Program-made: the position numbers and the translations under genes
NCBI GenBank assembly: GCA_020216625.1
Contig: JAIUYB010000103.1
Coordinates: forward strand, 1 to 7,221
Length of the DNA stretch: 7,221 nucleotides
DNA from: Desulfarculus sp.
GTDB taxonomy: Bacteria; Desulfobacterota; Desulfarculia; Desulfarculales; Desulfarculaceae
Reading direction: 5' to 3'
The notes under the pieces: model-generated
What the model was told of the DNA's origin: nothing
Databases searched by the model: none
Seen by the model: the letters and a program-made list of their open reading frames with translations, nothing else
Shown here: positions 1-7,046 of the stretch, piece after piece
Position numbering within the stretch: position 1 is the stretch's first letter
Layout: the number at the start of each line of letters is the position of its first letter

Positions 1-2115
1 CGAGGGGGAGGCCGGCGCGGCCGCGGGCGAACCGAACAGCTCGCCCAGGAGGTCGTCGACCATCACCGTCTCGCCCACCGGCGCGGCCTGGTCCAGGGAC
101 GGGGTCGGGCGGCCGTCATCGGCCATCTCGCCGTCGCCGTAGCTGTCTGCCTGGAAATACAGGTCGTAGAACTCGTCGTCACGCACCAGCAGGCAGGCCA
201 GGAACTCTCCCAGGCGCTGATGCTGGGCGCAGGTGGCCAGGAACACGCTCAAACGCCGGCCCAGCTCGGCCTTTTTCCGGCGCTCCTCCTCCTTGTCGTC
301 GCTCTTGTAGTGGGGCAGGAGCTTGGCGCGCAGCCGGGAAAGCTCGGCCAAAACCTTGCCCTTGATCATCTCGCGCTTGATGTCCGGCCGGCAGATGGGC
401 TCCAGCCGTTGGCGGATGTAGCCGATGCCGCCGTCTCCGGTCTTGAGGGCCTCGTCCCAGGCCCGCTCCGGATCCTGAAAATGGCGCTGCACGTCCTCGT
501 TCTGGATGAATCCCGCCCGCAGGCCGTTGAGGTGCTCCCGCATGTCCGGGCGCACCCCCAGCTCGCGATAGATGCCATCCTGGAACGCCTGGGGGTCGTA
601 GTCGAAATAGCCCGGCACGTGGATGCTGGTGTTGCGCAGCCAATAGACGTTGTTGAAGGGTCCGCGCGAGTTCCATTTCTGGGGCCAATCCGGCCCTTTG
701 CCAAAATAGTCCAGCAGCGATGATTGCAGCCGGATGGTCCAGCGCTGGGCGAAGCTCCCGCTGGCGCCCTCCTTCTCCTCGAAGTGGCGGTCCATTTTGG
801 TCAGGACCAGAAACAGGCTGTTGGGGGCCTGATCGCGCCGCTCGGCGGTCTCGCCCTGGGTGCTCTTGACCCAGGCGTCGATGACCTCGGGCAGGGATTG
901 GACTTCCTGGGGCCCATCGCCCACGCAGAGCAGCATCCCGGTCAACTCGTCCTCGGCGCAGTAGCGCTGGAACAGATAGGCCACCTTGCCGCGAACGAAC
1001 AGCTTGCGCAACACCGCCGGGTCGCCCAGGGCCTCCTGAAGGTCTTTGTATTTGAGGCGCGAGCGGTACCCGGGGAAGTCCAGCAGGTCGGTGTGCTGAA
1101 AGAAGGGGGCGGTGCGGCTGGCCATGGTCAGCGTCACCTCGGCGATGAGGGCGGTGACCAACGAGCGGCTAGCCTCGGCCCGGCGCTGGCCGTCCGGCGA
1201 GCACAGCTCCAGACGCGCGGTCTCCCCGCTCTTGAGCCCCTCCCAGGTGCTCACGTCGACGATGCTCATGGGATCGCCGCTGGCCGGATCCTTCTTGGGC
1301 ACCAGCGCGGAGAGCGGGGCGCAGGCCTCGCCGGCGAAATCCAACTGCTCCAGGATGCGGTAAAGCTGGGCGTAGAGCTCACCGAATTGGGCCGCGCCAT
1401 GCCAGACCAGGCCGAAAAGACGGGAGCGATCCTTGATCTCCAGGCAGGGGGCCAGCTCCAGGGCCGCGGGCCAGAAAACCCGCTCCAGGGTGCGGACACC
1501 CTCCCTGTCCGCGAAGTTCTGGCCCAGGTATTCGCGCACCTCGGCCAGGTCGTCGGCGTTCAGCCGGCCCACCGGCCGGGGCTGGCGACGGGGGGCCAGC
1601 TCGTCCAGGGTCGCCTTGATGGCCTCCGCCTGCACCGGATGTTTGTGGACGAAGTCCTCGAAGTAGGAGTTGGCCAGTATCTTGATGATGTCGCTTTCGC
1701 TCAACAGACGCAGTTGCACCGGGAAACCGGGCGGCGGACTCCCGGGCGGGCTGGTGGTGAAGCGGGTGACCAGGCCGGTGGACTCCTTGCCGCCATCGGG
1801 GTTGATGTCCTTCAGGAAGCTGCAGGTTTGATCGCCAAAGGCGGCGGTCAGCGAGCCCTGCTCGTCCTTGCCCAGGCTGGAAACCAGATAGGACTTGCCA
1901 GCCTGGCTGGGTCCGAAGATGCCGACGCACATCTTGCGTCGGGCGGCCACCGCGCTCTTGCCGAACATCCGAGCCGATTTGCCCAGATCCTTGATCAGCT
2001 CCTCGGCCTCGCTGTGCACCAGGGCGCGATTGTCGTCCACCCAGGCCGCCGCGTCCCTGGCGCACTGGGCCAGGTCCAGGCAGCGTTGGGCCAGTTGTTC
2101 GTCCTCGGGGTACAT
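1..2115 (-). CDS. srfC: SrfC-family protein (large P-loop GTPase-like), 3' end beyond window
   Basis: The frame runs from the ATG at 2115-2113 to the left edge without a stop, giving 705 codons; the C-terminus lies outside the window. An AGGAG Shine-Dalgarno four to five bases before the ATG supports this start. Visible motifs are a Walker A/G1 loop GPSQAGKS (residues 68-75), a switch-I-like STGLVTRF with Thr113, a G3 segment DLLDFPG (343-349) and a G4-like LVLTKMD (436-442). These fit a dynamin-like or septin-like GTPase core. Residues 120-132 form a proline-rich loop containing PPPGF. A basic/acidic helical stretch lies near 590-625, then an acidic tail with VDDLLGELFG before an Ala/Pro-rich end. 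The motif set and the place directly after srfB match the SrfC 'putative virulence factor' family (PF10139 by recall). GTP binding is inferred from motifs; the cellular role is not known from sequence. Spacing to srfB is 37 bp, so co-transcription and joint function are likely. Confidence 0.88.
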   Translation of the reverse strand, partial: MYPEDEQLAQRCLDLAQCARDAAAWVDDNRALVHSEAEELIKDLGKSARMFGKSAVAARRKMCVGIFGPSQAGKSYLVSSLGKDEQGSLTAAFGDQTCSFLKDINPDGGKESTGLVTRFTTSPPGSPPPGFPVQLRLLSESDIIKILANSYFEDFVHKHPVQAEAIKATLDELAPRRQPRPVGRLNADDLAEVREYLGQNFADREGVRTLERVFWPAALELAPCLEIKDRSRLFGLVWHGAAQFGELYAQLYRILEQLDFAGEACAPLSALVPKKDPASGDPMSIVDVSTWEGLKSGETARLELCSPDGQRRAEASRSLVTALIAEVTLTMASRTAPFFQHTDLLDFPGYRSRLKYKDLQEALGDPAVLRKLFVRGKVAYLFQRYCAEDELTGMLLCVGDGPQEVQSLPEVIDAWVKSTQGETAERRDQAPNSLFLVLTKMDRHFEEKEGASGSFAQRWTIRLQSSLLDYFGKGPDWPQKWNSRGPFNNVYWLRNTSIHVPGYFDYDPQAFQDGIYRELGVRPDMREHLNGLRAGFIQNEDVQRHFQDPERAWDEALKTGDGGIGYIRQRLEPICRPDIKREMIKGKVLAELSRLRAKLLPHYKSDDKEEERRKKAELGRRLSVFLATCAQHQRLGEFLACLLVRDDEFYDLYFQADSYGDGEMADDGRPTPSLDQAAPVGETVMVDDLLGELFGSPAAAPASPS

Positions 2116-2152
2116 GGTTCTCCTCGCTCCGCCGATTCGGGGCGCTATTCGC

Positions 2153-5100
2153 CTAAACCACCTTGAACACGCCGGTGTCCAGCCAATAGCCCTCCTCGGA
2201 GCGCATGGTTTGCAGCCGCAGCTCCAGGTCGTAGGGCCGCACTCCTCTGCCCTCGCGGTCCTCGGCCTGCTCGATGCGCAACAGGCCCTCGTCGCGCAGG
2301 TTGGGGGGGGACTTGGTGTCCTCCCGGTAGGAGTGGCTGATGGTGATGCGGTAGGGCAGGTTGTTGCCAGCGTTGGCCACCGCCTGGGTGTTGGCGAAAT
2401 CCAGGGTGTAGTAGCGCTTGGTGGCCCAACGCTCCACGTCCAGTTGGCGGAAGCCGATGGCGATGGGGCTGGAGAAGACCACCGTGTGATTGCGGGTCAG
2501 GTCCAGCTCGGCCTGGTTGTCGGGGTCCACCTGGAACCAGACCTTGGAATTGGGGATGCGGCCGTCCAGGTCCATCTCGCCCAGATAACGGGCGGTGGGT
2601 TTGAGGGTCAGCCGGGTGGTGTCGAAGGAGAAGCCCTCCAGATGGCCCTCGGCCAGGGCGCAGAGAATGGCGCCGACGACCACCGTGGTCTTGGGGTCGC
2701 GGATGCGGCCCAGGTCGTCGGAATAGGGATACCAGCCGCCAACCTTGATTTGGTGCATCGGCAACACCCGATCCGGGGCCACTGGCAGCTTGGCCAGCAC
2801 CGAAGCCGTCACCGCCGGCCAGCGCGAGGGGCGGCCGGTCAGCAGCAGCAGGTCGCAATCGTAGAGATGAACCAGTTCGCAGAGATCAGCCAGGGGGTTG
2901 CCCAGCACCCGGCGGACGGTGACGTCCAGTTCCGAGGCGTGCACCCGCAGGTTGGTCTCCAGCAGGCGGAAGTCACGCGCCCCGGCCTTATGGGCGGCGG
3001 ATTCCAAGTAATGCAGGACGTACGGGGGCGGGGTTTGACCGGGAGGGAGGAAGTCGGCCAGCCTGCCCCCGAAGGAGGGGTTGCCCCGGCGTAGGTCGGT
3101 CTCCTCATAGCGCTCCAGGAGGCGCAGGGCCAGGGGCAGGAAGACTTGGCGGGCCAGTTGGCCGCGCAGGTTGCGGTCCTGGCGCGACATGCTGGGGCGG
3201 TCGCCGCCGAAAAGGTTGGAAAGCAGCTTGCGCGGCTCGCCCACCCCCGCCTTTTTGAGCGCCACGCCCAGGTCGCGCAGGACGTGGTCCTCGATGACCG
3301 CGCAGACCACGTCGTCGCCGGCGAGGCTGAAGCCCTCGCGCAGCTCCTGGTGGGGCACCAGGCGAGCGCTGCTGGAGGCGTCGCCATCTGATTCGAAGGT
3401 GGTGATGCTCAGGTCGATGGTGCCGCCGCCGATGTCGATGCTGGCCACCCGCACCGAGGGCCGGGGGCCGTAGGCGGGGCGCGCCTTGCCCACCAGGCGG
3501 AACAGATGCTGCACGTCGCCTTGGTATTTCTCGCTCAACTCGTTGTACAGGTGCACCAGTTGGGTGCAGGTGGCCTCGTCCCACTTGCAGCGGACCTCGG
3601 GGTTCAGCCGGTAGTCCGGGCGCAGGGGGGGCGGTCCGCCGGGGGAGACCTTGCCGTCGGTCAGCCATTGCTCCCAGCCCAGGGAGCGCCAGACCATGCC
3701 CACCGCCCAGCGCGCCCAGCGCTGGAAGATGCGCTGCTCGGCCAGGGGCATGGCCGTGGGCACGGTCAGGATCACCCGGCGCAGGCGGCGGGGAAGGTCG
3801 GAATGCTCGCGGCTGCCGCGCAGGGCCGGGGAGTTGATGTTCACCAGGGCGTGCATGATGATCTCGCTCAGGATGAACATCATCAACGAACTGCGGGTGA
3901 AGCGGGCCTCGAAGGCCACCTGGTCGCTCTGGCGCTTGAGGTAGGGGTCGTCGCCGATCTCGGCGGCGTCCTCCCCGAAACTGGCCAGCGGGGTGCCCTC
4001 CTTGTTGATGAACTGCAGGAAGACCCCCCGGGTCACCGGCGGCTCCTGGGCGCCCTCTACCGAGACGCCATTAAAGCGCCACTGCTGGCGGCGCTCGCGC
4101 TGATCCCAGAGGTAGCGCTTGGGGCTGGACATGCCGGTGCTGCCCTCGGCTCCCACCGATTGGCCAGCCAGACGCACCGCCTCCGGCCCCACCCGCACCA
4201 CCGAAGGCCAGGCGAAGGCCTCGCTGGCGCGGCCCGACCGGGCGCTGAGGCGAGTGTTGCCGAAATCAGCCTCCGAGAACTCCACCCGGGTTTCGAATGG
4301 CTCCTCGTACAAGCGCGCCGGCTGGCCAAGATCACGAATTTGTAGCAGGTAGCTGTCGTTGAGGTTGGTCAGCGACTCGGCGCTGGTTTCCACCAGGATG
4401 CCGCAGGTGCGCGAGTTGCCCAGGTCCAGGACCAGGTCCACGTCGATGGGCACCGCCTGGGAGGGGTCGGTGACCTTGAAGGTGGGCAGGAGGGGGCGGG
4501 TCTCCTGCTCGGGACGCTCGGCGAAGCCGTATAGCACCTGCAAGAAAGTCAAGTAGTTGGCCAGGTGATAGAGCACCCAGGGCCATTCGTCGGCCCGCAG
4601 GGGGCGGTTGCGGCGCTTGCGCATCAGGTGCTGGTGGAACAGGGCCTTGAGCCACTCGTCCACCCAGCCCAGGTTAAGAAACCAGGAGTTGTCGCGCTCC
4701 AGGTGGGCCAGGCCGAACTGGGCGTTGGCCATGACGTCCTCGCCCGACAGCGCGAAATAGGGCTCGCGCTGGGCCGGGCGGTCCTCCACCAGGGTGTCGA
4801 AGGCCAGCACCAGGCGGTGGCTGAAGTCGCTCTGGGGATCGTCGTCCACGGTGAGCATGGCCCGGGCCCAGTTGGTGGGGCCGCGTTCGAACTTGGGCCG
4901 GTTGTCATGGCTCCAGCGGTCGGCCTTCAGGCGCAGGATGGGCACCGGCACCCAATGGCCCAGGTAGGGCTCGATGGCCTGCTGGGCGGTGATCTGGTAT
5001 TGGTCGTTGCCTGGCTCCCGGGTGCGGCGATCCACGATGCGCCCCAGCTCCTGGTCCTCCTCCATGCAGAAGAGCACGTGGGGCACCTCGCCCCGGGCCG

Positions 5101-5242
5101 GGTCGGCATCCGGCCGGGGCTCCTCGCGGAAGTAGAGCTTCAGGCGGCGGTAGGCCTCGATGTCCAGACCAAAGTCCAGAAACTGGACCACGCCTCCCGG
5201 GATCAGGCTGACCACGGGCCGGTAATCAGGGACGCTGCTCAT
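2153..5242 (-). CDS. srfB: SrfB-family protein, ASKHA (actin/Hsp70-like) ATPase
   Basis: Complete 1029-residue protein, close to the roughly 1000 residues usual for SrfB (PF07520 by recall). The ATG at 5242-5240 is preceded by AGAGGCG at ribosome-binding distance, and the stop is TAG. Residues 1-265 form a family-specific N-terminal region with no motif I recognise. From there the pattern is that of the actin/Hsp70 fold: phosphate-1 VLDLGNSRTCGILVE (271-285, Asp273, Gly275), a connect-1-like RRVILTVPTAMPLAEQR (488-504) resembling the Hsp70 'TVPA' region, phosphate-2 SIDIGGGTIDLSI (601-613, Asp603, GGG 605-607), and an adenosine-type LLLLTGRPS (798-806). An Hsp70-like SPKRYLWD lies at 373-380. 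No signal peptide or membrane segment is seen, so it is probably cytoplasmic. It follows the GYF_2 membrane protein by 93 bp and precedes srfC by 37 bp. ATP binding is a motif inference. Whether it acts as a chaperone, a filament or a toxin component is unknown; published work names it only as part of the Salmonella srfABC locus. Confidence 0.9.
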   Translation of the reverse strand: MSSVPDYRPVVSLIPGGVVQFLDFGLDIEAYRRLKLYFREEPRPDADPARGEVPHVLFCMEEDQELGRIVDRRTREPGNDQYQITAQQAIEPYLGHWVPVPILRLKADRWSHDNRPKFERGPTNWARAMLTVDDDPQSDFSHRLVLAFDTLVEDRPAQREPYFALSGEDVMANAQFGLAHLERDNSWFLNLGWVDEWLKALFHQHLMRKRRNRPLRADEWPWVLYHLANYLTFLQVLYGFAERPEQETRPLLPTFKVTDPSQAVPIDVDLVLDLGNSRTCGILVETSAESLTNLNDSYLLQIRDLGQPARLYEEPFETRVEFSEADFGNTRLSARSGRASEAFAWPSVVRVGPEAVRLAGQSVGAEGSTGMSSPKRYLWDQRERRQQWRFNGVSVEGAQEPPVTRGVFLQFINKEGTPLASFGEDAAEIGDDPYLKRQSDQVAFEARFTRSSLMMFILSEIIMHALVNINSPALRGSREHSDLPRRLRRVILTVPTAMPLAEQRIFQRWARWAVGMVWRSLGWEQWLTDGKVSPGGPPPLRPDYRLNPEVRCKWDEATCTQLVHLYNELSEKYQGDVQHLFRLVGKARPAYGPRPSVRVASIDIGGGTIDLSITTFESDGDASSSARLVPHQELREGFSLAGDDVVCAVIEDHVLRDLGVALKKAGVGEPRKLLSNLFGGDRPSMSRQDRNLRGQLARQVFLPLALRLLERYEETDLRRGNPSFGGRLADFLPPGQTPPPYVLHYLESAAHKAGARDFRLLETNLRVHASELDVTVRRVLGNPLADLCELVHLYDCDLLLLTGRPSRWPAVTASVLAKLPVAPDRVLPMHQIKVGGWYPYSDDLGRIRDPKTTVVVGAILCALAEGHLEGFSFDTTRLTLKPTARYLGEMDLDGRIPNSKVWFQVDPDNQAELDLTRNHTVVFSSPIAIGFRQLDVERWATKRYYTLDFANTQAVANAGNNLPYRITISHSYREDTKSPPNLRDEGLLRIEQAEDREGRGVRPYDLELRLQTMRSEEGYWLDTGVFKVV

Positions 5243-5288
5243 ATTCGCCTCTTCAGCGGCCGGGCGCGAGCGGCCGGCGTCGCGGGGC

Positions 5289-5327
5289 CGCGGGTTGGCA
5301 GTCCCCGATCCGGGGGGCCAACCCGCG
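5289..5327 (-). terminator. strong intercistronic hairpin between GYF_2 gene and srfB
   Basis: Perfect 11-bp inverted repeat with arms at 5289-5299 and 5317-5327 (core GCGGGTTGGC and its complement). The 17-nt loop has a further CCCC/GGGG pairing (5303-5306 with 5312-5315). It begins eight bases after the TAG of the GYF_2 gene, the usual place for a terminator, but no T-tract follows on the minus strand. It may therefore act as a partial or Rho-assisted terminator, an mRNA 3'-end stabiliser, or a processing site that sets srfBC levels apart from the upstream genes. The 46 bases between the hairpin and the srfB ATG are extremely GC-rich and show no convincing -10/-35 pair. They contain a 9-bp direct repeat AGCGGCCGG at 5255-5263 and 5269-5277. 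Confidence 0.45.
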
Positions 5328-5335
5328 CATCCAGC

Positions 5336-6151
5336 CTAGGCTGGGTTTTGGTTCTCGAAATTGACACCGTAGGCGATGGCGATGGCCAACGGGAAGACCG
5401 GTGCGGTGACGAGGATGCCCACGCCGCACAGGATGATGCCCGAAAGGCTGATCAAGCTGATCAAGAGAAAGAAAAGGAAGTGGTTCATGGCCCGGTTCTT
5501 AGCCTTCTGCCGGCTCAGGGTGATGCCCTCGCCGATGCTGAGGCCCTTGAAGGCCACCAGGGGCACCAGGTACATGAACTGGGAGCCGATGATGTATCCG
5601 GGCAGGATACAGAACATGAAGCCCACGGAGGCGGCGAGGTTGCCGATCAGGTTGGCGCCCAGGACCGGGCCGAAGCGTTCGAAGCCCTGGAAGATGTCGC
5701 TGATCACCACCGGCTGGCCGGAGCGGGCCTTGCGCGCCGCGTGCATCATGCCGCTCAACCAGACCCCGCCCAGCAGACCGAAGCCCATGGCGTTGATCAT
5801 CATCATGATCAGGTTGCCCAGGATGAAGGTCATGGGATGTTTGAAGACAAGTCGGAAAGCCTCGCCGATGGCGTTCCAGATGGGCACCTTGCCGGCCTGG
5901 TCCCAGGCCGGGGAAATCGGCGGAGGCCCGCTGGTGGTGCCGACCGAGGTTGACCCCGTGCCAGGGGCGAAATATTGAGCCAGGTCGGTCTTGCTGGCCG
6001 GCTCCCAGCCGCTCATGCCCGCCCGCCAGACTGCGGTGGCCGGGGTCACCGTCTGGTTGGCGATCAGCGCCAGCATCTCCAATTGGCCGATGGGACCGAC
6101 TTGTTGATCGTTAAGCAGGTAATACCACTGTTGCGCGTCGCTTTCGGTCAT
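5336..6151 (-). CDS. GYF_2 (DUF4339) domain integral membrane protein
   Basis: 271 residues, ATG at 6151-6149, with a strong AGGGGGAG Shine-Dalgarno three to five bases upstream; stop TAG. Residues 9-52 form a GYF_2 domain. W9, Y11, G19-P20-I21 and M26 fit the GYF signature W-x-Y-x(n)-GP-x(5)-M, and W42, G45 and W49 complete the domain. A Pro/Ser/Gly/Thr-rich linker (62-84, including SGPPPIS at 74-80) leads to a membrane domain. Its hydrophobic segments lie at about 107-135, 163-201 and 223-261, enough for four to six helices. The ILPGYIIG and CGVGILVTAP stretches resemble multi-helix bacterial membrane proteins of the DUF975/DUF4013-like type; that assignment is tentative. With no signal peptide, the GYF_2 domain is probably cytoplasmic, where it could recruit partners through proline-rich peptides. 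It lies 45 bp after the DUF2752 gene, a pairing I recall from other bacteria, and occupies the slot before srfB where enteric loci carry srfA. It does not resemble SrfA as far as I can judge. Confidence 0.85.
   Translation of the reverse strand: MTESDAQQWYYLLNDQQVGPIGQLEMLALIANQTVTPATAVWRAGMSGWEPASKTDLAQYFAPGTGSTSVGTTSGPPPISPAWDQAGKVPIWNAIGEAFRLVFKHPMTFILGNLIMMMINAMGFGLLGGVWLSGMMHAARKARSGQPVVISDIFQGFERFGPVLGANLIGNLAASVGFMFCILPGYIIGSQFMYLVPLVAFKGLSIGEGITLSRQKAKNRAMNHFLFFLLISLISLSGIILCGVGILVTAPVFPLAIAIAYGVNFENQNPA
5996..6127 (-). other. GYF_2 domain-coding segment
   Basis: Encodes residues 9-52 of the membrane protein. The aromatic and glycine-proline positions (W9, Y11, GPI 19-21, M26, W42, W49) are those that form the peptide-binding surface in eukaryotic GYF domains. 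The ligand of bacterial GYF_2 domains is not established. The protein's own linker carries PPPI (76-79), so the domain could also bind in cis. Confidence 0.7.
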
Positions 6152-6196
6152 GATCTCCCCCTAAGTTTCCTGGTCTGCTCCACCGATGGCGCCGCC

Positions 6197-6676
6197 TTAA
6201 GGGGCCGCGACCAACTCGATCAGAAGTTTGACCGGCCAGCCCATGATGGTGATCAGGACCAGCAGGCCGAGGTAGTCGCGCCGCAGCCAGGGAAGCAGCG
6301 CGCGCCAACCGGAGAATGCGTAAGACCAGCCCAGCGCCGAATAACCAATCAAAAACAAGTAGATGGCGCTTCCGGCCGGGCTGAAGACCACGGCCTGGGC
6401 GATCTGGAGCCGGCTCAGGTTGGCGAAAGCCCTGGTCATTCCGCACAGGGGGCAGGGGAGTCCGGTGGCCAGGTGGAAAACGCAAGGCACTTCAAGAAAA
6501 AAGTCCGCGCTGATCTCCCCCCGGGAATCCAGGGGGAGCAACAGCCCCGCCAGCAGGGCCGCCGCCGCCAGCAGCAGGCTGGACCACAGCCCCTCGCCGC
6601 GTAGCCGGGCCAGGGGGCCGGAGCCAGGGGACAACGGGGCTTCGTGTTGGCCAGGATGGGACCATGGTTCGCCCAA
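6197..6676 (-). CDS. DUF2752 family membrane protein
   Basis: 159 residues ending in TAA. The DUF2752 signature is clear: TGLPCPLCGMTRAFANL at residues 71-87 with Cys75 and Cys78, plus Cys65 ten residues earlier. Three hydrophobic segments are visible at about 31-49, 96-120 and 134-156, with the cysteine motif between the first and second, so this is a small inner-membrane protein. No ATG is available upstream of the motif, and an in-frame TGA lies two codons before the chosen start. The TTG at 6676-6674 has a good AGGAG (6683-6687) six bases upstream and is taken as the start. The first 25 residues (Gly/Pro/His-rich) are unlike the rest, so a later non-ATG start cannot be excluded. The function of DUF2752 is unknown; the paired cysteines suggest metal or disulfide chemistry, which is inference. 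It is the first gene after the predicted promoter and folded leader, and precedes the GYF_2 gene by 45 bp. Confidence 0.85.
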   Translation of the reverse strand: MGEPWSHPGQHEAPLSPGSGPLARLRGEGLWSSLLLAAAALLAGLLLPLDSRGEISADFFLEVPCVFHLATGLPCPLCGMTRAFANLSRLQIAQAVVFSPAGSAIYLFLIGYSALGWSYAFSGWRALLPWLRRDYLGLLVLITIMGWPVKLLIELVAAP

Positions 6677-6682
6677 TACTCA

Positions 6683-6687
6683 CTCCT
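6683..6687 (-). promoter_or_regulatory. ribosome binding site deciding a TTG start
   Basis: AGGAG on the minus strand, six bases before the TTG at 6676-6674. It sits immediately upstream of the in-frame TGA (6682-6680) that limits the open frame, so the frame cannot extend to an earlier start. Confidence 0.6.
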
Positions 6688-6735
6688 AGCCAGGCGCAGC
6701 CGGGGTTGCTGGATCGAGGTGAATGATTTGTTCTG

Positions 6736-6760
6736 CCAGGCTGTGGTTTGCACAACCTGG
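6736..6760 (-). promoter_or_regulatory. leader stem-loop, 10-bp stem
   Basis: On the minus strand, 6760-6751 pairs with 6745-6736 around the loop CAAAC. Nine pairs are Watson-Crick and one is U-G (6755 with 6741). On the plus strand the same position would be a C-A mismatch, so the full stem forms only in a minus-strand RNA. It lies about 50 bases before the DUF2752 Shine-Dalgarno and directly abuts another hairpin. Confidence 0.45.
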
Positions 6761-6781
6761 GGCGCTCCGCCGGATGGCGCC
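6761..6781 (-). promoter_or_regulatory. leader stem-loop abutting the next one
   Basis: GGCGC (6781-6777) pairs with GCGCC (6765-6761). Inside, TCC pairs with GGA around a GGC loop, leaving a two-base CA bulge on one side. It follows the T5 tract of the attenuator-like structure after a single base, and joins the 6736-6760 hairpin with no gap. Confidence 0.35.
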
Positions 6782-6782
6782 G

Positions 6783-6854
6783 AAAAACGTGATGGGGGGC
6801 GAGAGAAGAAGTTGATACGAGAATGGACCTTGGTCCGGGATGTCCCCCCATCAC
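6783..6854 (-). terminator. terminator/attenuator-like structure in the leader
   Basis: An 11-base inverted repeat (GTGATGGGGGG at 6854-6844; CCCCCCATCAC at 6799-6789, minus-strand sense) closes a 44-base interior. The interior holds a small hairpin, GGAC-CAAG-GTCC (6836-6825). One base after the 3' arm comes TTTTT (6787-6783). A GC-rich stem followed at once by a T-run is the layout of an intrinsic terminator, although the loop is long and the T-run short. The 5' arm begins about nine bases after the predicted transcription start, so most transcripts could end near 6783 as an RNA of about 80 nt, or read through into DUF2752. The G-run of the 5' arm could instead pair locally (GGG-ACAT-CCC, 6846-6837), a weak possible alternative fold. 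Confidence 0.4.
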
Positions 6855-6869
6855 CCCACGAACAGCGGT

Positions 6870-6899
6870 ACTTTAACCCCAGGCGAGTTAAGCAGTCAA
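6870..6899 (-). promoter_or_regulatory. sigma70-type promoter, reading leftwards
   Basis: Minus-strand -35 TTGACT (6899-6894, five of six consensus bases), an 18-base spacer, and -10 TAAAGT (6875-6870) with the key T, A and final T. Transcription would start near 6863, giving the DUF2752 gene a leader of about 187 nt. The surrounding 35 bases are much less GC-rich than the flanks, as expected for a promoter. It is the only good -35/-10 pair I found upstream of the gene cluster and is the likely driver of all four genes. Confidence 0.5.
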
Positions 6900-7046
6900 G
6901 CTTATCGAGCCGCGCTGGCGCTGGGCGGCGGGACGCCGTTCCCTCGGCCCCGGGATGCCGGGGAGGGGCGAGCCCCGGCCCATGAACTGTTCGCTAACCG
7001 GGTTGGGCGGTGTGAAAATCGCCCCCCCCCGCCGCGACCGGTCGAC

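Noticed and set aside
724..2166. 480-codon open frame on the plus strand
   Set aside because: It lies antisense to srfC, which has P-loop, DFPG and TKMD motifs in its own frame. Its translation has no domain and is typical of antisense frames at high GC.
1895..4345. plus-strand open frames of 399 codons (1895-3094) and 279 codons (3506-4345)
   Set aside because: Both are antisense shadows, mostly of srfB, which has a complete set of family motifs on the other strand.
5243..5288. separate promoter for srfBC
   Set aside because: The segment is almost wholly G and C, with no -10-like hexamer at a proper distance from a -35.
4565..5953. 462-codon open frame on the plus strand
   Set aside because: It crosses the srfB start, the intergenic hairpin and the GYF_2 gene in antisense. 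The His/Gln/Gly/Ala-rich translation has no recognisable features.
6492..6854. 120-codon minus-strand frame with GTG start after the promoter
   Set aside because: It overlaps most of the 5' half of the DUF2752 gene in another frame. Its Pro/Gly/Ser/Arg-rich translation has no domain, and its start lies inside the predicted terminator stem.
7022..7030. run of nine Cs as a possible phase-variation tract
   Set aside because: No supported gene or promoter element overlaps it, so slippage would have no evident target.
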